This document shows positions 38,610 to 48,505 of a stretch of DNA of 64,000 bases, one piece after another. Origin of the DNA: Pseudomonas fluorescens (GTDB lineage Bacteria > Pseudomonadota > Gammaproteobacteria > Pseudomonadales > Pseudomonadaceae); contig NZ_OZ024668.1 in assembly GCF_902497775.2 (NCBI RefSeq), forward strand, positions 1,511,826 through 1,575,825, read 5' to 3'. A program made the position numbers and the translations under genes. How positions within the stretch are numbered: the first letter of the stretch is position 1; each line of letters starts with the position of its first letter. The notes beneath the pieces are model-generated. The model did no database searches. It was not told where the DNA came from and was given only the letters and a program-made list of their open reading frames with translations.

Positions 38610-38798
38610 TTACGGGTAGCCGCGGGCGATGCGGTCGGCGATGCCTTCAAGCTTCTCGGCCATATGCCACATGTCGTTGTTGTCGCGGCGACTGACGACC
38701 AGGGAGCGGGTGACGTTCCGGTCCATCAAGATGTTGATCGCCAGGCGGATCAGTGCAGCCTCAAGCTTGCGCCGGAGAAAACCCTTGCGCGGGATCAT
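38610..38798 (-). CDS. Small prophage-type protein next to the IS (possibly truncated)
   Basis: The frame gives 62 aa from the ATG at 38798 (MIPRKGFLRRKLEAALIRLAINILMDRN...). The end of the IS element is only 18 bp upstream, so the promoter and perhaps the true N-terminus have been displaced. GGAAGGGG next to the IS end could act as ribosome site. The basic, helical sequence matches nothing I know. Confidence 0.55.
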   Translation of the reverse strand: MIPRKGFLRRKLEAALIRLAINILMDRNVTRSLVVSRRDNNDMWHMAEKLEGIADRIARGYP

Positions 38799-38824
38799 GG
38801 CCTCGGCCCCTTCCAGTGTAGTGG

Positions 38825-39987
<1,163 letters not shown>

Positions 39988-40051
39988 CAGACACCTCTCT
40001 GTGGCGAGCATTCTCGCCTAAATAGGTGTCCGGAATCATTAGACCACTACA

Positions 40052-40457
40052 CCGGGGTAATTTGAAATAAGTTGGTATCTATCTGTTTTTGCTGGTTAAT
40101 AATTGATTGGTAAAACTGCTTGGAATACCAGTTGGAACGCTGTCAGGTCTGGATTCCGATGGACGGTGCTTTTTGAGCTCCGCCCCCGAGACGAATCAGG
40201 GTCGAATCTATCAAGCAAATAGTCGAGCTGATTTTTACCCCAGCGCGTACGATCTCTCCACTCGCAGGCTCAGGGGCTCCCGAAAACGATACCGTAAATA
40301 ATTTTTTTTGTTGGCTTGAGCCGACTCTCGAAGTATTGCGCAGACTCTTTTTCGGTACAGTACAGGTAGCAACCCTTCATCCCGCGTGTTATCAGGGTTT
40401 GGTATGTGTTTTTGATTATAAAGTCTGTTTCACTTTTCGCGCGTGTAGGTTGCTCTA
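40052..40457. other. AT-rich gap between IS and defence genes
   Basis: About 405 bp with no credible gene on either strand and clearly lower GC than the core genome, with runs such as AATAATTTTTTTTG. No terminator, promoter or repeat was identified. It may be a gene remnant left by the IS or by island assembly. Confidence 0.5.
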
Positions 40458-42194
40458 CTAACTATTTATCACTGCTTTAAGCGCTACGCACGTTGTATTC
40501 CGTCCTAAGATTAGCAGCAACGATTTGGCACGACTTATCCCCACATACAGCAGCTCTTGTCGCTGTGACAAATCGATGGTGTCCAAACCCCACAAGATGA
40601 CGATCGGCGACTCGAGTCCCTTGAACCGTTGAATGGTATCGATCAGGACCGTGGTCTTGCCTCTGACGCCCTCTTCAAGCCAAGTTGCCGGCTTTGGCAA
40701 CGGAAGTCTTCGCAAGGCCTCGTAGTACTCGGCCTTGTGCAAGGCGTCAGCCACCAACACCGTGATATCACTTGGCGAGATGCCCTGCCTCGCTATCAAG
40801 TCGACGATGCGGGCATTGATCTTCCCAGCTTGAGCGTCTCGGTTTGGCGACTCATCAAACTGAACATCGTCACCTTGGATATCAGGTGGGCTTACCGGAA
40901 TGCCCTTGTAGTGCTTGTAGGCAGCTTCGTGAATAGGTGCCGTGTTGCGGCAATTCGTGGTCAGTGAGAATGCTTCCTCGCGGATTGGAAAAGTCCCTGC
41001 GCGGGCATACAAATTCTGGTTGTCGTCGTAGAACACGTACAGCGGACTAGTGTCGTAGTCATTTAGAAGCAGCTCAAGAGGCACCCAGAATTCCTCACGG
41101 AAATCCTGACCCTCATCGCAGACGATGGCATCGTACCGATCCGGAAGGATTTCGAGGGAGTATCCGAGCGCATTAGGTAGTTGTACCTCGTAGAGGTCCT
41201 TGCCCGGATAGGTGATCTTTGCCTCAGCAACAAGGTCTCGCCCTGATGCACGGTTGGCTGTCTCGACTTGACGGTGGCACAGCTGATGGAAACTCATCAC
41301 ATCGAGGTTTTGGGTACCCGAGCAAAGGCTTGAAAGATGATCTGCAAGCTGCCGGTTATAACAAGTGAGCAGCGTTCTAAACCCCTCGGACGCAAGGCGA
41401 CGTGCCTTTTCAAGCGCCAAGACGGTCTTGCCCGTACCCGCGCCACCGCTAACGGAAACTCTTCGGTGGGAACGCAAGAAGTCGAGCACGCGAATCTGGT
41501 CCTTCGTGAGAATCAGTCGTCGCGCTTCCTGGTCGGCTAATTGAGAAGACATCAGCGGAGCGACCTCGAATGATCGAGCGAACACTTCGCGGAAGACTTC
41601 AACACCGCGCCTGCCCATGGGGGTGAATCCCGATGCGTTGTTGCCCCAATAGGTAAACACGGTATCGACCCAAGCTTTGGCGTCATGAAGATCTTTGGCG
41701 CATCCGATCAGCGCGGTTGGCATATCGGGGCGACTGAGCGCATTCGCATCGCCAACATCTGGAAAGAACACCGCATGGCCTCTGAGGACGTTGGCAAGGG
41801 ACAGACTCCGCCATCGCTGATGTTCACACAGCTTGGACCGGATCGAATACTTGGCTTTCAGCGCTTGACTGACAGGGTTGTTGATTGCGTGTTTATGACG
41901 GTGCCTGTCAACGGAAAACCAGTCCCCGCTGCTGGAGTCGAACCCGACACCGCCGCCCTTAACTTCAACGCAAACGTACCCGAGATCCGGGTGGCAGATG
42001 ACGAAGTCGGTTTCGCCATCTTTCGCTTGCTCTTCCTCTCGGCGCAAGATCCACCCTACCTGGAAGAAGACAACAAAGTCTCGAGGAAGCCCGTCCCTGA
42101 GCGCGCGATAGACCTTCGCCTCCGCCTGGGATGGCAATTCCGCCAATTGGGCGTCGGTCAGCTCAGGAATGATCGTTGTCATCGGTATCTTCAA
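40458..42194 (-). CDS. NERD nuclease-domain SF1 helicase
   Basis: The 578-aa protein joins an N-terminal NERD nuclease-related domain (Glu24 in SQAEAKVYRAL, Asp63 in ETDFVI, VEVKGG at 76-81, the PD-(D/E)XK set) to a UvrD-like SF1 helicase: Walker A SGGAGTGKT (249-257), Walker B IVCDEGQDF, and LLYVGISRAKSLLLILG at the end. NERD-helicase fusions are frequent in defence islands and may cut or unwind foreign DNA. The start lies within the last codons of the upstream gene (20-32 bp overlap), so the two are co-translated. Confidence 0.85.
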   Translation of the reverse strand: MKIPMTTIIPELTDAQLAELPSQAEAKVYRALRDGLPRDFVVFFQVGWILRREEEQAKDGETDFVICHPDLGYVCVEVKGGGVGFDSSSGDWFSVDRHRHKHAINNPVSQALKAKYSIRSKLCEHQRWRSLSLANVLRGHAVFFPDVGDANALSRPDMPTALIGCAKDLHDAKAWVDTVFTYWGNNASGFTPMGRRGVEVFREVFARSFEVAPLMSSQLADQEARRLILTKDQIRVLDFLRSHRRVSVSGGAGTGKTVLALEKARRLASEGFRTLLTCYNRQLADHLSSLCSGTQNLDVMSFHQLCHRQVETANRASGRDLVAEAKITYPGKDLYEVQLPNALGYSLEILPDRYDAIVCDEGQDFREEFWVPLELLLNDYDTSPLYVFYDDNQNLYARAGTFPIREEAFSLTTNCRNTAPIHEAAYKHYKGIPVSPPDIQGDDVQFDESPNRDAQAGKINARIVDLIARQGISPSDITVLVADALHKAEYYEALRRLPLPKPATWLEEGVRGKTTVLIDTIQRFKGLESPIVILWGLDTIDLSQRQELLYVGISRAKSLLLILGRNTTCVALKAVINS

Positions 42195-45100
42195 CCACCG
42201 TCATCGTCTGCAGATTTAAAGTGACCGTGCGTCGACCGCTGGTCTCAAACTCAATGGACATCACACGAGTTGAACCTCGCAAATCCATTGATTCAATTCG
42301 CCCAATGCCAAAGTGCTGGTGTGTGACCCTTGCTCCCGCGATAAATGCAAGTGCTGGGTCGTCGCGCTCCTCTGCAACAGCATCGCGCCAATTGCCGTCG
42401 AACATGAACGATGTCACCTGCGTGGCAGGACTGCGAATGGCGTGAACGCGAGTGTGCTCAGGGTCAGAAACAAACTCAACCACGTACAACCAGTAACGAT
42501 CACCGTAGTCTTGGGCGTTGCTGAACTGCAGCCTGGACAAACCCACACCTGTCTGATTCCACTCGCCGTTGACGCCCTTTACCTCGATGAAACGGTCTTC
42601 GCCTGTCAACGGATTTCGGCTGATGATGTCGTAGCCCGGGTGGGTTTGGGGCATCTGTTCAGCGACACGTCCCCGGGACCTCTCATAGGCGCAGACAGCT
42701 GCTCGGGCTACAACCTCAACTGCAAGGTTGTGTTCAGACGAGCCTTCCTGCTCGGCCGCATCGGGAAACTCCACCTGCTTTCTTCGAACATAAGATAGCA
42801 GTCGTCGATCCCATTGCTCCTTGTGCTTTGGACGCGGTCTCTTAGCGCGCTCAGTGCTGCCAAACGGCGAATCGGTTCTGTGGTCGTGCCCAGTAGTCCG
42901 GTCACCATCAGGTAACTCCATTTCTCTTGCGCCGTTAGAACCGGTCTGAGGCCGCCCAATAAAGGGCGGCGACACATTCTTGGGAGGAGCCTTCGGATCA
43001 CCTGTCGGCTCACTCGTACCAGGCCGATTCGGTGCGCGCTCTCCACCTTTTGTGACATCGACTGACGCGCCATCTTGTTTGCTCTCCGGCTGGCCCCCCG
43101 GCTCTGTCGTGCCTCCCAAATCGTCCAAACTCGACGAGGTCAAATCATATTCTGAACTGGAGTCCTCCTCTGCTTCGAGATGCGGAAAACCCGAGTCTGT
43201 TAGATCTTGATGGGCCTCCTCGACTGACATCCGCATGCGTGGTCCCGCCATGCCAGTGAGTTTCAGTATTTCATTGCCTGACTCTTCCGGCATCAGCTGG
43301 TGGAAGATGGCATTCAGAACATGCGGCCAACTCCGATCAACCACTGGCCGCTCCACGATCAACTGGTGCGTATCTATGTCGTAAAACGCTTGGGTGCGTT
43401 TAGGTTCCGACAATCTCGGCGGAACCGCGTCCCCATCCCCAACGACGCAAACAGACGATTGAACACGGACAACTTCGTGGCTTATGGCCTTCAGCTTCCA
43501 AATTGCTTCTCGAATCTTCTTCTGGACCGTGGTCGGTTTGTCGTGGAGCAATCGGGCAAGGATGCCGATACGCTCCATCAGCTTCTCGGCAAGCTGCGGT
43601 TCCTCTGCCTTTTGACCATCAACGAACTCAAGTGCGACCTCAGCGCTCTCACTGAGCCGCCTAACGCCGATCTTCTCAAGGATCGGCCACAGCTCCGGGG
43701 CGGGTTTGCACAGCGCCAAGTCAAGCTCACCGTTGAAGAAACCTGCGTGCCATTCACTGTCTTGAAGAAGCACTTCGTCTGGGTGCGTTGGCTGTCCCAT
43801 CAGGTTCAGTATCGACGGCGCTTCCTGCAGTCTTCGAATGTCCGAGGTACCCAGTTCTTCGCGTTCATCTGAGGTAGCAATGCCGATAAGGCAGGCTTCG
43901 TAAACAGACCGATCTGGCCCTGTAATGGGCTTCGATTGCTCGAAATACTCAGCAACGATGTCCAGCAGGATGTCGACGTAGTCCCGACCTTCGGGGGCAT
44001 TCTTTACTCCGATCGCATTGAACAAGGGCTTGAACGCTTCGAGGTTGCCTGGAATGGTGAACGCATAGCGCCCAAGCTGCTGAGGCATCCAGAAAAGCTG
44101 ATTGGATCTCACATAGCTTTTCTGGCTTTCGATGAAGATGAACGGTTCCCCGGACAGCGTCGAAATGGAAGAGCCTTCGTCTTTCGATCTCTCGTTGAGT
44201 ATCTGATACGTGGTGAAAGGTGCTGGTGATTTTTTTGCTACGCAATGCCGAAGGTGATTGATGATCAGCGAAGTTTCTGGCTCCAGCGCAACGTTCAGTT
44301 TCTTCAGCAAGTCCCGGTTGAGTCTTGCCATATTCCGAAAGTCGAGCACTGACGCTTGTGATGAGAAGGCTTCGGCACGGTAAGGCGCATACAGAGAGTT
44401 CGCGGGATACCAGTCCTCGGCGTCATCAATCGCGGGGAGGCATGCCGATCTTTTGAGACTGCTTATGGCGTCCTGAAAAAACGACTGTTCCTTCCATTCA
44501 TCGAACCGGTCGCACAGGACATAGAAGGCCTCACTGCTGGCTCTTTTTGCATCTTCGGTCGGCAGGAAGTTTTCTGCGATGAAAAGCATCCGCTCAACCA
44601 GATGCTCTGCCATGGGGGAGCGACGAAGTCCAATGCTCTCAATGAAAGAGTGGACCGACCGGGTGTTTGGCACACGACTGGTGTCGAGCCAAAGACTCGT
44701 AGCATCGCCAAGGATCCTCACCAAATCATCGGTGCGTCTGTAGGTTTCCGTAGGTCGCGACCAATTCCCGTCCTGCGTCGGCACGATCGGCAGTGCACCC
44801 AATAGCCGACGGATGCTTTCATCATTCACGAGCGCCGGATAGTTGGCTATTTCGCCAATAAGGCGGACGTACTTGGATGCATCCAGAGGTCCTTCCTCAT
44901 TGAAGAATCTCGGCAAGACATTTTGCACGAACGCTTCAATAGTCTGCGTCTGAACGCCGAGTTTGCTTGACACGAACTCTCTCGCGGAAGCAGATAGAAC
45001 AGAGGTTTCTAGAAGATCGGCCTGGCCAGTAGGATCGGTGAAATTCCCCGGTAATAGCGCTTGTGACGCTTTTATCAGACCTCGGCTTGAAAGCCAGATT

Positions 45101-46971
45101 GGCAGATTTCGAAGAGACTGATACACCGCTGCGTCAACATTGCCGTAGCGATCCAGATCAGCAAACATCGCATACAGGTCACGCAACTCTTGTTGCTCAA
45201 CGCCGATGACATCCTCGATGGCATTGGTGGCGCATAACGAGCCGATGTGGCGGACAACAGCACCGAGCTCAAGTTGTCGAATTTGTCGTGCGATCTTGGG
45301 GAGTCCGAGGACGTGGCGCGATGCAATGGCCAGCCTTGGCAGTAGCGACGCTACCCGCCTAGCTTCCAGCGCAGCGGGCGCGACAAAGGACTGACTGATC
45401 GTAACGGCGTACAGGTCTTCAGTGACAACAAAGGGAATCGCCTGCAACCGCTGAATGGCTGCCTTCGTAGCTGGAGGGGGCGTTATTGCCTCTGGGAACA
45501 ACTCGTTAATCATTCCCCATAGCGGACGATAGAAGCCATCAAGGCGTTCTTCTTCCACCTGTATTGCGCCAGCCGCCTGCGGTGACATGGCTTGCTCGAG
45601 CAGCCCAACAAGGCGTTCAAACGTCAGAAATGGGGAGCCCAACTGATTGACTGCGGTTCTGAACGGCCGCAAATCCTCGGTGATGACTTGCCCGCCAACT
45701 TCCTTCAATGCACTGACTTGAGCAGAGTTCAGTGCTTTATCAGGGAAGAATACGCCGCTGGGGACGTGAACACCCCCATCCTGTGCAGGAGCAATGCGAG
45801 CTTGAGAGGCTGTGGCCAGCATCCGCTCCCAAAACCGCTTGAAGCAAGCCGGGTGATTTGACGGTCTCGACAAATCAAACGTTCGCGCCATGATCTGCCA
45901 AAACTGAACGTCGCCGAGCATCCTGAGAAGACCCTCGGGATCTCTGGCCACCTCTGTTGCCGCGACGTCAATGAGCATCTCATTCCAGGCCTGTTCATGC
46001 TGGTGCCCAGCAAAAATCACGGCCTTTCGATCAGACTCTGGAAAGAAGTCTGCATTGATATGAAGAGGCAGACCGGTCGACTGTTCGGTTGGCAGGAACG
46101 CGTAGAGCAGTCCCTCGGCGAGCGGCTCGGGATCGATCCTCAAGCCAATGCTGATCTTGGTGCCCCGACCAAGGGATTCAAGTCGGGGGTGTGAGGCATA
46201 CAGACGAGCCGCAGACTCCGCAGCATCAGCCCGCAAGATGTACCACTGCTCCACCTCACCATTCGGGTGAAAACTAACGATCAGATCCGACCCATCCCCG
46301 CGCTCCAGATCGCAAGCCAACAACAGTTCGCCATTTCGCCGCAGCTCTGCAGTCCGAACATGCCTCAGGAACAGCAAGCTTTTGCGCAGGACCTTTTGAA
46401 AATCGTCTACGAGTTGATCAATGTGTGCGGTGCTGACGTGTGACACCCCGAGCGCCAAGCGTGCATCAGTATTCGGGTCGTCTGCCCAGGGCAAGAAGAA
46501 AGTGGTGCCCTCGGGCTGCTGGAGTGGTTCGATGAACCATTGCCCTTTTTCGGGGTGCAATGTCAGTTTGATCCCAGCGGATCGGATCTCTGGGTGGTCC
46601 GTGACCTGATAGGTCGAGACGAAGCCGATACCAAAGCGGCCAATGTTCTCACCACGAGTGAGCTTTCCACCGCTGCCAACATCCGTGATTCGGTGGTAGT
46701 CACACTTATAATTACCTTCGGCAAGAAAGGCGCACGGCCTGTCCAGGCCGCCACAGTAGGTGAACTGACCGCTATTGAATACAACGAGCCCCTGATCGGT
46801 GACGTCAAAAACTACCGACTCCGCTTTCGCGTCGTCCGCGTTCTGAATGAGTTCAAGGGCCATGACGTCATAGCCTTGAAGTCCCGCCAGGTGGCTTCTG
46901 ATGTTTCCAAGCAGGTTCGCGGTGTACGAGCCGCTGATGTGAGGTCTGGCCATTTGATCCATTTCTTTCCC
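42163..46971 (-). CDS. Large sacsin-type HATPase protein with DUF3883-like C-terminus
   Basis: The protein is about 1602 aa. At the N-terminus MALELIQNADDA and ENIGRFGIGFVSTYQV are the N and G boxes of a GHKL/Hsp90-type ATPase as in sacsin. The middle 1000 residues are unassigned. Residues near 1480-1560 (PGYDIISRNPLTGEDRFIEVKGV ... LSRLQFSNAQDYGDRYWLYVV, in part) match the DUF3883 pattern, a restriction-endonuclease-like fold; the end looks like a small beta domain. A low-complexity Asp/Ser/Gly linker precedes it. I start at the ATG at 46971 (AGGGA upstream); a GTG at 46992 is possible. Such proteins occur in defence islands and in some BREX-like loci. Confidence 0.8.
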   Translation of the reverse strand, partial: GKEMDQMARPHISGSYTANLLGNIRSHLAGLQGYDVMALELIQNADDAKAESVVFDVTDQGLVVFNSGQFTYCGGLDRPCAFLAEGNYKCDYHRITDVGSGGKLTRGENIGRFGIGFVSTYQVTDHPEIRSAGIKLTLHPEKGQWFIEPLQQPEGTTFFLPWADDPNTDARLALGVSHVSTAHIDQLVDDFQKVLRKSLLFLRHVRTAELRRNGELLLACDLERGDGSDLIVSFHPNGEVEQWYILRADAAESAARLYASHPRLESLGRGTKISIGLRIDPEPLAEGLLYAFLPTEQSTGLPLHINADFFPESDRKAVIFAGHQHEQAWNEMLIDVAATEVARDPEGLLRMLGDVQFWQIMARTFDLSRPSNHPACFKRFWERMLATASQARIAPAQDGGVHVPSGVFFPDKALNSAQVSALKEVGGQVITEDLRPFRTAVNQLGSPFLTFERLVGLLEQAMSPQAAGAIQVEEERLDGFYRPLWGMINELFPEAITPPPATKAAIQRLQAIPFVVTEDLYAVTISQSFVAPAALEARRVASLLPRLAIASRHVLGLPKIARQIRQLELGAVVRHIGSLCATNAIEDVIGVEQQELRDLYAMFADLDRYGNVDAAVYQSLRNLPIWLSSRGLIKASQALLPGNFTDPTGQADLLETSVLSASAREFVSSKLGVQTQTIEAFVQNVLPRFFNEEGPLDASKYVRLIGEIANYPALVNDESIRRLLGALPIVPTQDGNWSRPTETYRRTDDLVRILGDATSLWLDTSRVPNTRSVHSFIESIGLRRSPMAEHLVERMLFIAENFLPTEDAKRASSEAFYVLCDRFDEWKEQSFFQDAISSLKRSACLPAIDDAEDWYPANSLYAPYRAEAFSSQASVLDFRNMARLNRDLLKKLNVALEPETSLIINHLRHCVAKKSPAPFTTYQILNERSKDEGSSISTLSGEPFIFIESQKSYVRSNQLFWMPQQLGRYAFTIPGNLEAFKPLFNAIGVKNAPEGRDYVDILLDIVAEYFEQSKPITGPDRSVYEACLIGIATSDEREELGTSDIRRLQEAPSILNLMGQPTHPDEVLLQDSEWHAGFFNGELDLALCKPAPELWPILEKIGVRRLSESAEVALEFVDGQKAEEPQLAEKLMERIGILARLLHDKPTTVQKKIREAIWKLKAISHEVVRVQSSVCVVGDGDAVPPRLSEPKRTQAFYDIDTHQLIVERPVVDRSWPHVLNAIFHQLMPEESGNEILKLTGMAGPRMRMSVEEAHQDLTDSGFPHLEAEEDSSSEYDLTSSSLDDLGGTTEPGGQPESKQDGASVDVTKGGERAPNRPGTSEPTGDPKAPPKNVSPPFIGRPQTGSNGAREMELPDGDRTTGHDHRTDSPFGSTERAKRPRPKHKEQWDRRLLSYVRRKQVEFPDAAEQEGSSEHNLAVEVVARAAVCAYERSRGRVAEQMPQTHPGYDIISRNPLTGEDRFIEVKGVNGEWNQTGVGLSRLQFSNAQDYGDRYWLYVVEFVSDPEHTRVHAIRSPATQVTSFMFDGNWRDAVAEERDDPALAFIAGARVTHQHFGIGRIESMDLRGSTRVMSIEFETSGRRTVTLNLQTMTVVEDTDDNDHS

Positions 46972-47060
46972 CATCTTGTCCCTGACTGGCACTCACCGCG
47001 TCTCCCAGGCTCCCCGCAAGAGGATGATCTAGCCTATTCCAGCCACGCAATGGTAATCAC

Positions 47061-47081
47061 AATGCATCGAATATATGCATT
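47061..47081. promoter_or_regulatory. Inverted repeat in the divergent promoter region (candidate WYL operator)
   Basis: AATGCAT, 7-bp spacer, ATGCATT forms a perfect dyad in the AT-rich 200-bp region between the HATPase gene and the WYL gene. BrxR/CapW-like WYL repressors bind such dyads upstream of their own operon. One site here could control both divergent units. Confidence 0.6.
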
Positions 47082-47171
47082 ATTAAGACTCGACACTAGA
47101 TCCATTGGGTGACTAATATGCCTTCGCATTAAGCTGAACCAACCATTGCCGAACTGGATGAGCTAGTCAGG

Positions 47172-48086
47172 ATGTCAATAACACAACTTGCCGACTTGAC
47201 CCAACCGCAACGCGACCGTCTCGCGTTTGTGGAGTTGCGCATACGCTTCATCGGGGAGATTCGCCGTCAGGACTTAGTGTCGCGGTTTGGCATCCAATCT
47301 GCCGCCGCCACACGGGACTTGGCTCTGTACAAAGAGATCGCTCCTGGCAACATCGACTACGACGCCAAAGCAAAGGCTTACGGTCTGGGCACGACTTTCC
47401 GGCCGGTCTTTGATTTCCCCCTAGGGCGAGTAATGTCGTGGCTGACTCAAGGTTTCGGCGACGGCGAGCCCATGCATATCAGCGCCTGGGTGATCAGCGA
47501 GTGCCCGTTTTGCCTCACCTACCCAGATCTGGATGTGCTGGAGTGCGTGACCCGGGCAATCCACCAGGAATGTCCACTTAGCATCGAGTACCACTCGATT
47601 TCCAGTGGGCGCACTGAGCGGGAGGTCGTCCCGTTTGCGCTCATCGACAACGGCCAGCGCTGGCACGTCCGCGCCTTTGACCGAAAGTCACAGGAGTTCC
47701 GGGATTTCGTCATCACCCGGATCAAGAACCCTGTCGTGCTCAAGGGGCAGCCAGTTGCAGCCCACGAGCTGAGCGATCAAGACATTCAGTGGACCCGAAT
47801 CGTCGAACTGGAGCTGGTGCCACATCCAGACCGGCCCCGGCCGGAGATCACCGAGATGGACTACAGCATGGATCGTGGCGTGCTGCGCATGAAGCTGCGT
47901 GCCGCGACAGCCGGATACATTCTGCGTAGATGGAGTGTGGACTGCTCACCTGACCACAGCCTGAGCGGGCATGAGTACCGGCTCTGGCTAAAGGACCCTC
48001 TGGCGCTTTATGGCGTTGCAAATGCAACGCTTGCCCCAGGTTATCGAGCCCCGACACCCCACCCAATCGGCGGAGGAGCGGCATGA
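47172..48086 (+). CDS. WYL-domain transcriptional regulator (BrxR/CapW-like)
   Basis: The 304-aa protein has an N-terminal winged helix (PQRDRLAFVELRIRFIGEIRRQDLVSRFGIQSAAATRDLALY, in part), a central WYL domain (about 130-205: SIEYHSISSGRTEREVVPFALIDNGQRWHVRAFDRKSQEFRDF, in part; WHV in place of WYL) and a C-terminal WCX-like extension. This layout is that of the BrxR/CapW repressors that guard phage-defence operons. It is the first gene of the plus-strand operon and overlaps the next gene by ATGA. Confidence 0.85.
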   Translation: MSITQLADLTQPQRDRLAFVELRIRFIGEIRRQDLVSRFGIQSAAATRDLALYKEIAPGNIDYDAKAKAYGLGTTFRPVFDFPLGRVMSWLTQGFGDGEPMHISAWVISECPFCLTYPDLDVLECVTRAIHQECPLSIEYHSISSGRTEREVVPFALIDNGQRWHVRAFDRKSQEFRDFVITRIKNPVVLKGQPVAAHELSDQDIQWTRIVELELVPHPDRPRPEITEMDYSMDRGVLRMKLRAATAGYILRRWSVDCSPDHSLSGHEYRLWLKDPLALYGVANATLAPGYRAPTPHPIGGGAA

Positions 48087-48481
48087 GTCACTTTGATCTT
48101 TTGGACGTCGTTCGGCGGGGCATGAAAACCGGCCCTGTCACACTGGACCAGTTGTGGGTGGACCATGGCACGCAATGGCATCAGCTGGGATGGAGTCGTG
48201 CACAGTTGAGCCTATGGCTGGCTTGTACGCCGTCCTTGCAGCGCAGTGAATTGCCCAGTGGTGAACTAGCGTGGGCTCTCAATGCTGGGTCAGGTCATGC
48301 CGCCCCCAGTCTGGCCGACGAAATGGTGGCGCTACTGCAAAAGGCCGGCCGCCCTATGCCCTTGGCCCAGCTCATCAGCAAATTGCCGGCAGGCTTGGTG
48401 GTCACCGAACCGATGCTGCGCAGTGCAGCACAACAAGATGCTCGACTCGAATTAAAAGGCCCGCTACTCAAGCTGGCTTAA
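48083..48481 (+). CDS. Small unknown protein of the defence operon (132 aa)
   Basis: The 132-aa protein starts inside the stop of the WYL gene (ATGA). It may consist of two winged-helix-like segments (LDQLWVDHGTQWHQLGWSRAQLSLWLAC and DEMVALLQKAGRPMPLAQLISKL), so DNA binding is possible. I do not recognise the family. It could be a co-regulator or a small methylase-associated subunit, since the methylase starts 24 bp downstream. Confidence 0.75.
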   Translation: MSHFDLLDVVRRGMKTGPVTLDQLWVDHGTQWHQLGWSRAQLSLWLACTPSLQRSELPSGELAWALNAGSGHAAPSLADEMVALLQKAGRPMPLAQLISKLPAGLVVTEPMLRSAAQQDARLELKGPLLKLA

Positions 48482-48505
48482 CGGATACGCAGGATAAAAG
48501 AACCC

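Noticed and set aside
42163..46992. BREX PglZ or DISARM genes in the island
   Set aside because: No PglZ phosphatase, DUF1998 or PLD-type protein is seen, so the locus is not a standard BREX or DISARM system despite BrxR-like and BrxC-like components.
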